From a virus: a stretch of DNA of 35,766 bases. Shown here piece after piece: positions 29,868-35,720 of the stretch (positions are counted from its first letter, which is position 1; every line of letters begins with the position of its first letter). The notes under the pieces were generated by a model. It did no database searches. It was not told the DNA's origin and saw nothing but the letters and a program-made list of their open reading frames with translations. The translations under genes were made by a program, and so were the position numbers. The stretch spans positions 1 to 35,766 of IMG/VR virus record IMGVR_UViG_3300030329_002907. One strand, written 5' to 3'.

Positions 29868-30021
29868 TTTTAGGAAGCCAACCTCGACAATTAACTTCCC
29901 CTGTTCTCTATTTGCCGAATTTTTAAAGAGCAACCTCGGAAACCTCTATTAAGTTGATTGCTATGAGGTTAGTGCGGAAACACTATGCTCTACCAATCAA
30001 GGAAGAAGCGAATCAACTTAA
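29868..30021 (-). ncRNA. structured RNA candidate, possibly pseudoknotted
   Basis: A perfect 11-bp stem (TTAAGTTGATT, 30021-30011, with AATCAACTTAA, 29959-29949, on the minus strand) encloses 51 bases with a TAGTG/CACTA hairpin (29985-29970). AACCTC inside the loop (29970-29965) can pair with GAGGTT outside (29946-29941), which would make a pseudoknot, although its last base competes with the inner hairpin. GAGGTT recurs at 29937-29932 and 29885-29880. No coding frame spans 29868-30012. A riboswitch, leader or small RNA is possible; no known class recognised. Confidence 0.4.
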
Positions 30022-30261
30022 TTCTTTTAACCACCTTTGAAAATGTTTGCTAGATTTATAATTATAACCCCATGTTTCCCGTAATGCACACTTTCTACAC
30101 ATTCTTTTTATAAACTCATTATCTAAAAATGAATACCAATCATAGAACTTCATCTTTTTTGCCTCGTTTTTACAATAATGATTACATCTAGCCTCAATCT
30201 TACCAACCAATTTCATTCTTGATGAAATATCTTTATTCGGGAATATCGTTTTTATACTCAT
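30013..30261 (-). CDS. small Cys-rich basic protein (82 aa)
   Basis: Basic protein with CNHYCKNEAKK and MCRKCALRE, a likely CX3C...CX2C metal site, and aromatic segments (FYDWYSFLDNEF; WGYNYKSSKHFQRWL). Possibly a nucleic-acid-binding protein. It starts inside the upstream zinc-site gene (29-base overlap), and its stop lies in the 11-bp stem of the structured RNA. Confidence 0.55.
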   Translation of the reverse strand: MSIKTIFPNKDISSRMKLVGKIEARCNHYCKNEAKKMKFYDWYSFLDNEFIKRMCRKCALRETWGYNYKSSKHFQRWLKELS

Positions 30262-30391
30262 CGGTATCCCTACAATTTATAAACATACAAGGTCTACAAA
30301 AAATAAATTCTTTTCTTTCTATGTGTGCGGTGTGCATAACTTCCTTTAAATATACATTCCCACAATCACCATCGCATAATGCGGTTTTCAT
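30233..30391 (-). CDS. zinc-site miniprotein (52 aa)
   Basis: ATG 30391 with AGGAG upstream. MKTALCDGDCGNVYL and IFCRPCMFINC form CX3C...CX2C, a zinc-finger-like layout with an acidic end. Overlaps the next gene by 29 bases. It belongs to the run of Cys-pair miniproteins at 29485-30391. Confidence 0.6.
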   Translation of the reverse strand: MKTALCDGDCGNVYLKEVMHTAHIERKEFIFCRPCMFINCRDTDEYKNDIPE

Positions 30392-30403
30392 TTATACTCC
30401 TTT

Positions 30404-30664
30404 TTAATTATATTCGACTACTTTTTCTTCGTGATGCTCTAAATGATGAATAACCTGTAAAACAAAACCAATTAACCCTATTATAGTGCTATCGAAATTT
30501 TTAAGATTACCATCTGACCCATCTAGTTCAAAGGATACTTTTTTTTTAAGATTAGGATAAAGTTCGGGATTAAGATACCATACTATTTTTAATGCTTCTT
30601 CAAGAAATATAATATCACCATTTTCATCATAACGAGCATATTTTATATATTTATTCTTTTTCAT
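30404..30664 (-). CDS. unknown early protein (86 aa)
   Basis: Mixed alpha/beta, basic start (MKKNKYIKYARYDENGDII) then acidic; ends HHLEHHEEKVVEYN, a His/Glu-rich helix. The start at 30664 directly abuts the stop of the HNH gene. No family recognised. Confidence 0.55.
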   Translation of the reverse strand: MKKNKYIKYARYDENGDIIFLEEALKIVWYLNPELYPNLKKKVSFELDGSDGNLKNFDSTIIGLIGFVLQVIHHLEHHEEKVVEYN

Positions 30665-31603
30665 TTAATTCCTAACATTTTTTTCTCCCTGTGTTATTAA
30701 ATCAATACCCCGAAAAAGAAATCTTGGATATTCTTCTGTATTATCTTCTTTCAAATCTTTTACAAACTTAGAAACAGATTTTAAAAACAGATCATTCTTC
30801 TCTCTGGTTAGATCGCCTAATTCCTCATCAAGGCAATGGATATTAAAATTGCTATTTATTATATCTGTAGCATCGCCATAAAAAAATTCACATATTCTTG
30901 GAATATCATCAAATTTATAATATTTATTCATTTCACATAAAAGTTTTTTCAACCTTGCCTTTTTCCAGTAGACCATACTGTATTCAGTTCGTATATAACT
31001 GTCAATTTCTCTAAATTCTCCCCTTATATCATATTTCTTATTGTAACATATACCGCCAATCTTATTAAAAGCGTTCTCCACCTCCCCTTTGTCAAACAAG
31101 CCATCCCTAATTGATACATAATGATTAAAAGCTGTATCCATTGCGTCATAAATCAATAAAGCATCAAATTGCTTTATAACGCCTGATAATTGCTTTTTAC
31201 CCGCCTCAGATAAATAGAATTGACATAAATCGGTATTAAGTTTATCCTCCCAATACTTAGCCAACTTATTAACTTGAAGGTCGTTCACAGAAGTTAAAGA
31301 ATCTCTCCACTCTGACATCATCTCAATTTGTTGCCTTCTTTCTGCAATATCATCAATCTGTTTTCTCTGTTTTTTTAAAACTCCATCGTCTTTCAGCTTT
31401 CTTGCAGACTTTCCTATATTACAACCCTTACAGGAAGTAATTAGGTTCATAATAATATTATTTCCACCATGTTTCACAGGATTAATATGATCAACCTCTA
31501 ATAAAACATCTGGAGCTTTACTTCCACAATACTGACAGGTAAAAGAATCTCTTTTAAGAACCTCGAATCTTATTTTTTTAGATAAAGTCTTTCTTTTTCC
31601 CAT
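30665..31603 (-). CDS. HNH endonuclease-domain protein with long C-terminal region
   Basis: 312 residues. The N-terminal HNH domain is complete: VLKRDSFTCQYCG (C23, C26), VDHINPVKHGG (D38, H39), N53, and SCKGCNIGKS (C58, C61). Residues about 75-312 are helical with no known motif and contain an acidic end. Because it sits between a replication-type gene and small early genes, it may process DNA during replication rather than be a free-standing homing nuclease, but homing is not excluded. Confidence 0.75.
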   Translation of the reverse strand: MGKRKTLSKKIRFEVLKRDSFTCQYCGSKAPDVLLEVDHINPVKHGGNNIIMNLITSCKGCNIGKSARKLKDDGVLKKQRKQIDDIAERRQQIEMMSEWRDSLTSVNDLQVNKLAKYWEDKLNTDLCQFYLSEAGKKQLSGVIKQFDALLIYDAMDTAFNHYVSIRDGLFDKGEVENAFNKIGGICYNKKYDIRGEFREIDSYIRTEYSMVYWKKARLKKLLCEMNKYYKFDDIPRICEFFYGDATDIINSNFNIHCLDEELGDLTREKNDLFLKSVSKFVKDLKEDNTEEYPRFLFRGIDLITQGEKNVRN

Positions 31604-32047
31604 TTATTTTATTCCTAACATTTTCTTAATTTCTTCTGGCGATGCTAAATCTTCTTCAGGTGTTGCTTTAGCTATATGCCTTTTATGTTCTGCACGACCA
31701 TCAACCGCTTCAATCTTCCCGCCATTTCGCATAGCTTTCGCCAACCAATTATTTACAAATTTCTTAAAGTCTGATTTTGCATTTTTAGTATTAGATAATA
31801 ACCAAGCCTTTGCAAATCCTAATTCCTGTTGAACATCTACATTAGGATATGATTCGCATAGTGCTTCAACCCAATCCTCATTAATATCCCTAAAAAAGCT
31901 ATCAACCTTGTTTTTATATGGAAGCGGTTTAGAGCCTGTTAGTTCGCTTTTCATATAATTTTTGATTAGGTGGGCGAACACCAATTTCGAGTCCGCCCAT
32001 CTTTCACCTTTTGCATCCTTAATCCTAATTTTAAAACGGGAGATCAT
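31604..32047 (-). CDS. replication-associated protein candidate (147 aa)
   Basis: ATG 32047 chosen; the longer frame to 32134 lies in the next gene without a ribosome site. It has KGERWADSKLVFAHLIKNYM, then LGFAKAWLLSNTKNAKSDFK and FVNNWLAKAMRNGG, a helical pattern seen in phage proteins beside replication genes (the helicase-loader or O-like C-terminal type). It follows the SSB-like and annealing-like genes. Function inferred from context. Confidence 0.5.
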   Translation of the reverse strand: MISRFKIRIKDAKGERWADSKLVFAHLIKNYMKSELTGSKPLPYKNKVDSFFRDINEDWVEALCESYPNVDVQQELGFAKAWLLSNTKNAKSDFKKFVNNWLAKAMRNGGKIEAVDGRAEHKRHIAKATPEEDLASPEEIKKMLGIK

Positions 32048-32288
32048 TATCTTTCTTTTCAAATTTAGGAACAGGGGTTGAATCTGTTGTTTCTTTTTTG
32101 TATTTCGCAGTTTCTTCTGGAGGTGTAAATGCAAGGCTCATATATGTTTTGCCTTGTTCTGTTGTATTAATCCACGATGCAATGCGAAATTCTACACCAT
32201 TTATAACTGATACACCCGTATAGTCGGGATGCTTGTCTGACTTTTTGTGTTCATTTTTAAATAATGCACCACTATTATCTTTATTCAT
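32031..32288 (-). CDS. DUF736/SSB-like protein
   Basis: 85 residues. NKDNSGALFKNEHKKSDKHP, SVINGVEFRIASWINTT and KTYMSLAFTP fit a DUF736-type OB-like small protein. The last residues, KKDNDLPF, copy the acidic tip with terminal Phe that SSB proteins use to recruit partners. Likely single-stranded DNA binding during recombination-driven replication. It lies 2 bases downstream of the annealing-like gene. Confidence 0.6.
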   Translation of the reverse strand: MNKDNSGALFKNEHKKSDKHPDYTGVSVINGVEFRIASWINTTEQGKTYMSLAFTPPEETAKYKKETTDSTPVPKFEKKDNDLPF

Positions 32289-32290
32289 TT

Positions 32291-32773
32291 TTATTCTTCC
32301 TTATCTTTTTTCTTGAAATCATCTGCCTCTACATCTGAATATATACCATATTCATAGGCATTGATTAGTTTTAGTACAACACGATCTTTTGCTCTTTTTT
32401 CCGCCATAGCCAAATAGTATTCATTGGTGCAGTTTAGAGCATTAGCCTCGCCCGTAGATTCTACTTTATAATCGGGGTTCTCTGCTTTATAACCCACAAC
32501 ACTTAAAGCTACATCGCCAGTTCTTTTTTGACAATCGCCACTCCAAGCGAATTTATAAACCTCTCTACCCCACTTTATAACTCTCTTTTTTGAACCATTT
32601 TCAGTTATGCCTGTTGGAACATAATTTATAATAGTAATCGGTTCAAAGATGATGTTTTCCATATTAGCAATCTTCTCACAGGCATCGTGGGTAATAATCC
32701 AAGTGCCTTGTCGAAGTTTCCAAAAATCATCTTTTCCTAACTTGTATCTTTCCTGTAGTTGTTCAATGTTCAT
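32291..32773 (-). CDS. single-strand annealing-like protein candidate
   Basis: 160 residues. VALSVVGYKAE, GEANALNCTNEYYLAMAEKRAKDRVVLKL and the acidic end YSDVEADD form a pattern common in phage recombination loci next to ssDNA-binding proteins. It may belong to the wide Rad52/Erf-like annealing group, but I cannot prove this by eye. ATG 32773 overlaps the upstream stop (ATGA) and has GAGGATAAGC upstream. Confidence 0.45.
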   Translation of the reverse strand: MNIEQLQERYKLGKDDFWKLRQGTWIITHDACEKIANMENIIFEPITIINYVPTGITENGSKKRVIKWGREVYKFAWSGDCQKRTGDVALSVVGYKAENPDYKVESTGEANALNCTNEYYLAMAEKRAKDRVVLKLINAYEYGIYSDVEADDFKKKDKEE

Positions 32774-32928
32774 TGCTTATCCTCTTTTGTTTTTGTGTAT
32801 TTTACGATATTGGGGATATGAATACATCCAAATAACCCCTTTACCATTTCTTCTCCTAAATTTATAAGTTTACCACACTCACATTTTGGCGGGTTCTTTT
32901 TTCTTTCTAAATATTCTTGGTAGTCCAC
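32770..32928 (-). CDS. Cys-containing miniprotein (52 aa)
   Basis: Starts at GTG 32928 with an excellent AAGGAGG eight bases upstream, and overlaps the regulator's TAG as TAGTG. PPKCECGKLINLG and LFGCIHI give a CXC...C set, perhaps a small metal site. The ends are basic (YTKTKEDKQ). It links the regulator gene to the recombination genes. Confidence 0.6.
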   Translation of the reverse strand: MDYQEYLERKKNPPKCECGKLINLGEEMVKGLFGCIHIPNIVKYTKTKEDKQ

Positions 32929-33140
32929 TATAACTGCCTCCTTCCGTATTTTATGCCTTCGGGATATAAATCCTTAATCTTACAATTTAAGAATTTAGCC
33001 AATTTCCGCAGATTAGGTTTAGAGGGAAGGCGATTCTCTGCAATCCACATACTAATATGCGATGGATGAACACCTATCTGCTCTGCAATATAATTTTTTC
33101 TGTATCCAGATTCCCAGATAATCTCTTTTATCTTATTCAT
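32928..33140 (-). CDS. XRE/Cro-type DNA-binding regulator
   Basis: 70 residues. Helix-turn-helix at about residues 14-40: RKNYIAEQIGVHPSHISMWIAENR, with the second helix IAEQIGV and recognition helix HISMWIA, then a fourth helix LRKLAKFLNCKI. The size fits a Cro-like repressor with no protease or oligomer domain. Upstream lie paired direct repeats at 33164-33195 and 33261-33280, both good targets for self-regulation. No integrase is present, so it may time early genes rather than lysogeny. Confidence 0.8.
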   Translation of the reverse strand: MNKIKEIIWESGYRKNYIAEQIGVHPSHISMWIAENRLPSKPNLRKLAKFLNCKIKDLYPEGIKYGRRQL

Positions 33141-33163
33141 TTCTCTCCTTTTGGAATTTCGTC

Positions 33164-33195
33164 TATCCTGTTAAAATTCTGTTTATCCTGTTAAA
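33164..33195. repeat. 12-bp direct repeats, 20 bp apart
   Basis: TATCCTGTTAAA at 33164-33175 and 33184-33195, two helical turns apart, 24-55 bp upstream of the HTH gene start. Layout suits a dimer-binding operator. The words also resemble the AACAGGATAA ribosome leaders used elsewhere, so chance is not excluded. Confidence 0.45.
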
Positions 33196-33260
33196 GAAAG
33201 TTTACAACACTTTTATAATTAAATGCAAATTATAATTTTCACCTATTTATAAAAGAAAAC

Positions 33261-33280
33261 ATTTGACTATATTTGACTAA
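33261..33280. promoter_or_regulatory. 10-bp tandem repeat, operator or -35 region
   Basis: ATTTGACTAT and ATTTGACTAA in tandem. Each contains TTGACT, close to a -35 box on the plus strand; TATAAG at 33293-33298 could be a -10, but spacing is not ideal. Same design as 151-170. Confidence 0.45.
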
Positions 33281-33329
33281 CCATCATAACTTTATAAGTT
33301 CGAACATCTTTGTTTATCCTTGCCCTTGT

Positions 33330-33375
33330 GATGCCCTGTCTTAACCAAACACATTACAGGGGCATCCTTTTTTTT
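33330..33375 (+). terminator. rho-independent terminator, plus strand
   Basis: GATGCCCTGT (33330-33339) pairs with ACAGGGGCATC (33356-33366) with one bulged G, a 16-base loop, then C and eight Ts (33368-33375). This is a textbook terminator reading rightward, though every nearby gene is on the minus strand; the reverse orientation has no T run. It implies a short plus-strand transcript starting at about 33260-33310. Confidence 0.75.
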
Positions 33376-33482
33376 ACTTGCAAAATATAATTCCTTATTT
33401 ATAACTTTTATATGCTTGTAATCGTTTGGTTTGATACTTTTAGGGTTACAGGTTTCAATAAGAAATTACTAAAAGGGGTTTT

Positions 33483-33525
33483 CACGAAAATTTCAAGGTC
33501 AGGCGAAAGTAGTACGACCTCGTGA
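33483..33525. repeat. interrupted inverted repeat
   Basis: CACGA...AGGTC (33483-33487, 33496-33500) faces GACCTCGTG (33516-33524), giving two stacked stems with an 8-base one-sided bulge and a 15-base loop. Probable RNA or DNA hairpin. Confidence 0.4.
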
Positions 33526-33556
33526 TAAAACAATTAGGTTTGAAAATAACTACTCG

Positions 33557-33582
33557 AAATTATAAGCTAATTATTATAATTT
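33557..33582. repeat. AT-rich 9-bp inverted repeat
   Basis: AAATTATAA (33557-33565) and TTATAATTT (33574-33582) around an 8-base spacer. It could be a DNA-unwinding element or protein site; low complexity weakens the case. Confidence 0.35.
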
Positions 33583-33608
33583 TAACCAATGAAAGCGAAA
33601 CCACTACG

Positions 33609-33699
33609 AAGGTAACATTGGGTTAGAGCTAGCCTGTGTTTTATAACACGGGGTTAGCGAAGCTCTAACCACTTCAACAAAACATACAAAGGTAACATT
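33609..33699. repeat. strong hairpin flanked by 11-bp direct repeats
   Basis: GGTTAGAGCT (33621-33630) and AGCTCTAACC (33661-33670) form a perfect 10-bp stem. Inside, CCTGTGTT-TTAT-AACACGGG (33633-33652) makes a second hairpin. AAGGTAACATT flanks the whole as direct repeats at 33609-33619 and 33689-33699. It may be an origin, a recombination site or a structured RNA; the direct repeats also recall insertion of a small mobile hairpin. Confidence 0.55.
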
Positions 33700-33874
33700 A
33701 TTTAAATATAATATTAGATTTATAATCTTTAGGTAAGTACATCTTCTTTTTAAAACCACAAAATATAAAAAAACAAAATTCATTGAAACTGGTTTTATAA
33801 TCTTCCCGCCAAACCTTTCTATATTTAGTATTCAGTTCAAGATAATTTCTTTCTACAAATTGATTAAAATTCAT
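33698..33874 (-). CDS. small early protein (58 aa)
   Basis: ATG 33874 with AAGGAG at ideal distance. Basic and aromatic: NFNQFVERNYLELNTKYRKV, then FCFFIFCGFKKKMYLP, which has a hydrophobic Cys-containing core that might touch the membrane. No family recognised. Its stop abuts the direct repeat of the hairpin element. Confidence 0.6.
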   Translation of the reverse strand: MNFNQFVERNYLELNTKYRKVWREDYKTSFNEFCFFIFCGFKKKMYLPKDYKSNIIFK

Positions 33875-33883
33875 TTATTCTCC

Positions 33884-34165
33884 TTATAGTTTAAGTTCAA
33901 AAACATCTATTTCATTACTTGTGTCTATGTGTAGCAACTCATCGTCATCATATTTAACAAGTCCATAAACATTGATTACCCATCTTGAGCCATATTTAAA
34001 TTCTTCAGCATCGTGTTCTGTGAATATATTTAAATCCCAAGTTTTATTGCCGTTCCACCAATCTTCATCTTTGCTCCACTCATCAAACCATCTTTCCAGT
34101 AAACTGATAGCATCGTCTTCGTGATAGTTAGGTTTTATAGGCTCTATTTTTTTAGGATATTTCAT
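33884..34165 (-). CDS. acidic early protein (93 aa)
   Basis: Strongly acidic and Trp-rich (LLERWFDEWSKDEDWWNGN), ending with a strand pattern (WVINVYGLVKYDDDELLHI). The acidic surface could mimic DNA, as in some antirestriction proteins, but this is only a suggestion. The start overlaps the upstream stop (ATGA) and the ribosome site AAGGAG lies in the upstream gene's last codons. Confidence 0.55.
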   Translation of the reverse strand: MKYPKKIEPIKPNYHEDDAISLLERWFDEWSKDEDWWNGNKTWDLNIFTEHDAEEFKYGSRWVINVYGLVKYDDDELLHIDTSNEIDVFELKL

Positions 34166-34365
34166 TTATTCTCCTTAATTGTTTCTATATATTTATTTTG
34201 CAATTCTTGAGGCAATTCAGTCATAGGCACAATTTCCTCACCATCTTTTAAGCTAAAACCATCATTAAATAACTCTATAATACTTTTATAATGATAAACC
34301 ACATCAAATGGACTGATAGGTTCACCATCTTTAATAATTACATAATCAGTTTCGTATAATTCCAT
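34162..34365 (-). CDS. acidic early protein (67 aa)
   Basis: Starts by TAATG overlap. ETDYVIIKDGEPISPFDVV, then LFNDGFSLKDGEEIVPM, then a helical end. Acidic; no family recognised. Its last codons (IKENK) encode the AAGGAGAATAA leader of the next gene. Confidence 0.6.
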   Translation of the reverse strand: MELYETDYVIIKDGEPISPFDVVYHYKSIIELFNDGFSLKDGEEIVPMTELPQELQNKYIETIKENK

Positions 34366-34574
34366 TATTTATTCTCCTCTAAATAAGTGGTTTCTGTTGA
34401 TTTAATAGGTTTGCATAATGTTGCAGAGTAAAGATTGTCCTGTCTAAATAATCTATCATAGGTAGTTTGAGCCTCCTCAATAGATTCAAAAGCAATATAA
34501 TCAGAACGAAATTCATACTCCTGCGGTAATACATTAGATTTTTTTAATCTTAAGGTATAGCACACTATATACAT
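34365..34574 (-). CDS. small early protein (69 aa)
   Basis: MYIVCYTLRLKKSN.., a strand, then FESIEEAQTTYDRLFRQD, and a strand: a ferredoxin-like beta-alpha-beta pattern. Starts 10 bases inside the upstream gene. The last residues, EENK, again double as the next ribosome site. No family recognised. Confidence 0.6.
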   Translation of the reverse strand: MYIVCYTLRLKKSNVLPQEYEFRSDYIAFESIEEAQTTYDRLFRQDNLYSATLCKPIKSTETTYLEENK

Positions 34575-34762
34575 TTATTTTCCCTTATAGTTAGCTCTCT
34601 TATAATTTCTGCATAATCAGAGAGTGAAAATGAATAGTTATTATTATAATATTCATCACTCATTTTTTGTTCAATTTTTAACAATTCATCGGTACTCATT
34701 TCACTATAATCATCATATTCTTCTGTTACTTTTGCATTGTTTAATCTATTTAAATCACTCAT
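34565..34762 (-). CDS. acidic helical early protein (65 aa)
   Basis: Acidic, Tyr/Asn-rich (KVTEEYDDYSEMSTDELLKI), with a helical second half (DYAEIIRELTIRENK). Start by TAATG overlap with the 49-residue gene and a GAGGAGG ribosome site. No family recognised. Confidence 0.55.
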   Translation of the reverse strand: MSDLNRLNNAKVTEEYDDYSEMSTDELLKIEQKMSDEYYNNNYSFSLSDYAEIIRELTIRENKCI

Positions 34763-34911
34763 TATCTATCCTCCTCATTATCTTTTATAAATTCAACATC
34801 TATTTCATCAAATGTCCAAGTAAATGGTATACCATCGTTTATAAGTTCTTGAAACATTCGTATATCTTCATCACCTATTGGTACTTGTATTTTTTTATAT
34901 GATTCTTTCAT
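34762..34911 (-). CDS. small acidic early protein (49 aa)
   Basis: ATG 34911 overlaps the upstream stop (TAATG). KIQVPIGDEDIRMFQELIND, then FTWTFDEIDVEF: beta-alpha-beta with acidic end (KDNEEDR) that encodes the next ribosome site. No family recognised. Confidence 0.55.
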   Translation of the reverse strand: MKESYKKIQVPIGDEDIRMFQELINDGIPFTWTFDEIDVEFIKDNEEDR

Positions 34912-35006
34912 TATTTATTCTCCTTTATAATTTTAGCTATTATAATTAAGGTGATCATCCATAGAATATTCACCAAAAAATATGGGTTTATAATATAATC
35001 TATCAT
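34911..35006 (-). CDS. single-span membrane miniprotein (31 aa)
   Basis: ATG 35006 with GGAGG eight bases upstream. Residues 9-27 (YFLVNILWMITLIIIAKII) form one membrane helix between an acidic start (MIDY) and a charged end (KENK). Tight coupling on both sides supports it. Function unknown. Confidence 0.5.
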   Translation of the reverse strand: MIDYIINPYFLVNILWMITLIIIAKIIKENK

Positions 35007-35180
35007 TTATAACGCCTCCACTTTAACAATATCACCATTTTTCATTTTATAAGATCCATCATAATTTGTTTTTTCTACATCTTTTTTAAGTTTATTTAGT
35101 TCAGATTGAGTAAAGGTGAAGTGTAATTTTTCATTACCTTTATTTTTACCAGTCCATACAATTATGTTATATTTATTCAT
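35007..35180 (-). CDS. small early protein (57 aa)
   Basis: ATG 35180 with AAGGAGG upstream in the previous gene's last codons. NKYNIIVWTGKNKGNEKLHF, a strand pair, then a helix (SELNKLKKDVEKTN) and GSYKMKNGDIVKVEAL, ending as an SH3-like strand. No family recognised. Confidence 0.6.
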   Translation of the reverse strand: MNKYNIIVWTGKNKGNEKLHFTFTQSELNKLKKDVEKTNYDGSYKMKNGDIVKVEAL

Positions 35181-35360
35181 TTATAATACCTCCTTTATTT
35201 CACAATTATAAAGATTTGATGTGTTTTTAGCCACTTTTTTTGCTTTATGGTATGATTTACCGAAATATCGACCAAATGCCGTTCCATAGCCATTTTTTTC
35301 CCATAAAATCAAATCTACTAAATAGTTACTACCCTGTTTTTTTATTTCAACTTGATACAT
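35181..35360 (-). CDS. small basic early protein (59 aa)
   Basis: ATG 35360 with AAAGGGATAAGC upstream. MYQVEIKKQGSNYLVDLILW, then GTAFGRYFGKSYHKAKKVAK: a three-strand then helix pattern that resembles a small nucleic-acid-binding fold. Its stop directly abuts the next ATG (TAAATG). Confidence 0.6.
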   Translation of the reverse strand: MYQVEIKKQGSNYLVDLILWEKNGYGTAFGRYFGKSYHKAKKVAKNTSNLYNCEIKEVL

Positions 35361-35363
35361 TGC

Positions 35364-35456
35364 TTATCCCTTTCTTTTTTTATTAGTTACTTTTTTTACA
35401 GGCATATATAATTTCTTTTTTCCGTTAATTCTGGTTATAATTAAAGCTATTTTCAT
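35364..35456 (-). CDS. basic miniprotein (30 aa)
   Basis: ATG 35456 with AGGAG upstream. MKIALIITRINGKKKLYMPV then KKVTNKKRKG: one strand hairpin and a basic tail. Kept because of its ribosome site and tight spacing (3 and 10 bases) to neighbours. Confidence 0.45.
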   Translation of the reverse strand: MKIALIITRINGKKKLYMPVKKVTNKKRKG

Positions 35457-35466
35457 ATTTATACTC

Positions 35467-35643
35467 CTATTTATAATTTATAATTTTGTTTAAATGGTCA
35501 TTTATAGCTTGTTTTATAGCATTATTTTTATTCATATCTGTATAAAAATAATTTTTCATAACTGGATATTTTTTATTATTTATATAAATTTTATATCCCT
35601 GTTTATAACCATAATATTCTATTTTTTCTGTTTTTATTTTCAT
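35467..35643 (-). CDS. small basic early protein (58 aa)
   Basis: ATG 35643 with ACAGGATAAAC upstream. Tyr/Lys/Asn-rich: EYYGYKQGYKIYINNKKYPV is a beta hairpin, then a helix (NNAIKQAINDHLNKI). No family recognised. The 77 bases upstream hold only TTTATAAT-type words before the junction-spanning gene. Confidence 0.55.
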   Translation of the reverse strand: MKIKTEKIEYYGYKQGYKIYINNKKYPVMKNYFYTDMNKNNAIKQAINDHLNKIINYK

Positions 35644-35720
35644 TTTGTTTATCCTGTTTTATAATTTTAAATGTAATTAGCTATTTATAATTCAAAATAT
35701 AACTATATATTTATAATAGT

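Larger units (their letters stand above)
33141..33697. promoter_or_regulatory. 557-bp non-coding region with repeats, hairpins and a terminator
   Basis: No gene supported on either strand. It holds, in order: a 12-bp repeat pair, a 10-bp repeat pair, a plus-strand terminator, a bent hairpin, an AT inverted repeat, and a 10-bp-stem hairpin between direct repeats. This density of structure suggests the replication origin, the early control region, or a small-RNA gene. Confidence 0.55.

Noticed and set aside
29930-30021. tRNA gene on the minus strand (TGGTAGAGC resembles a D-arm)
   Set aside because: The anticodon stem has a 6-base loop, no TTCGA-type T-arm is present and the end stem is 11 bp, so it does not fold as a tRNA.
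33330-33375. Terminator for the leftward early genes
   Set aside because: The T run is on the plus-strand side only; on the minus strand the hairpin is followed by AAGGGCAAGG.
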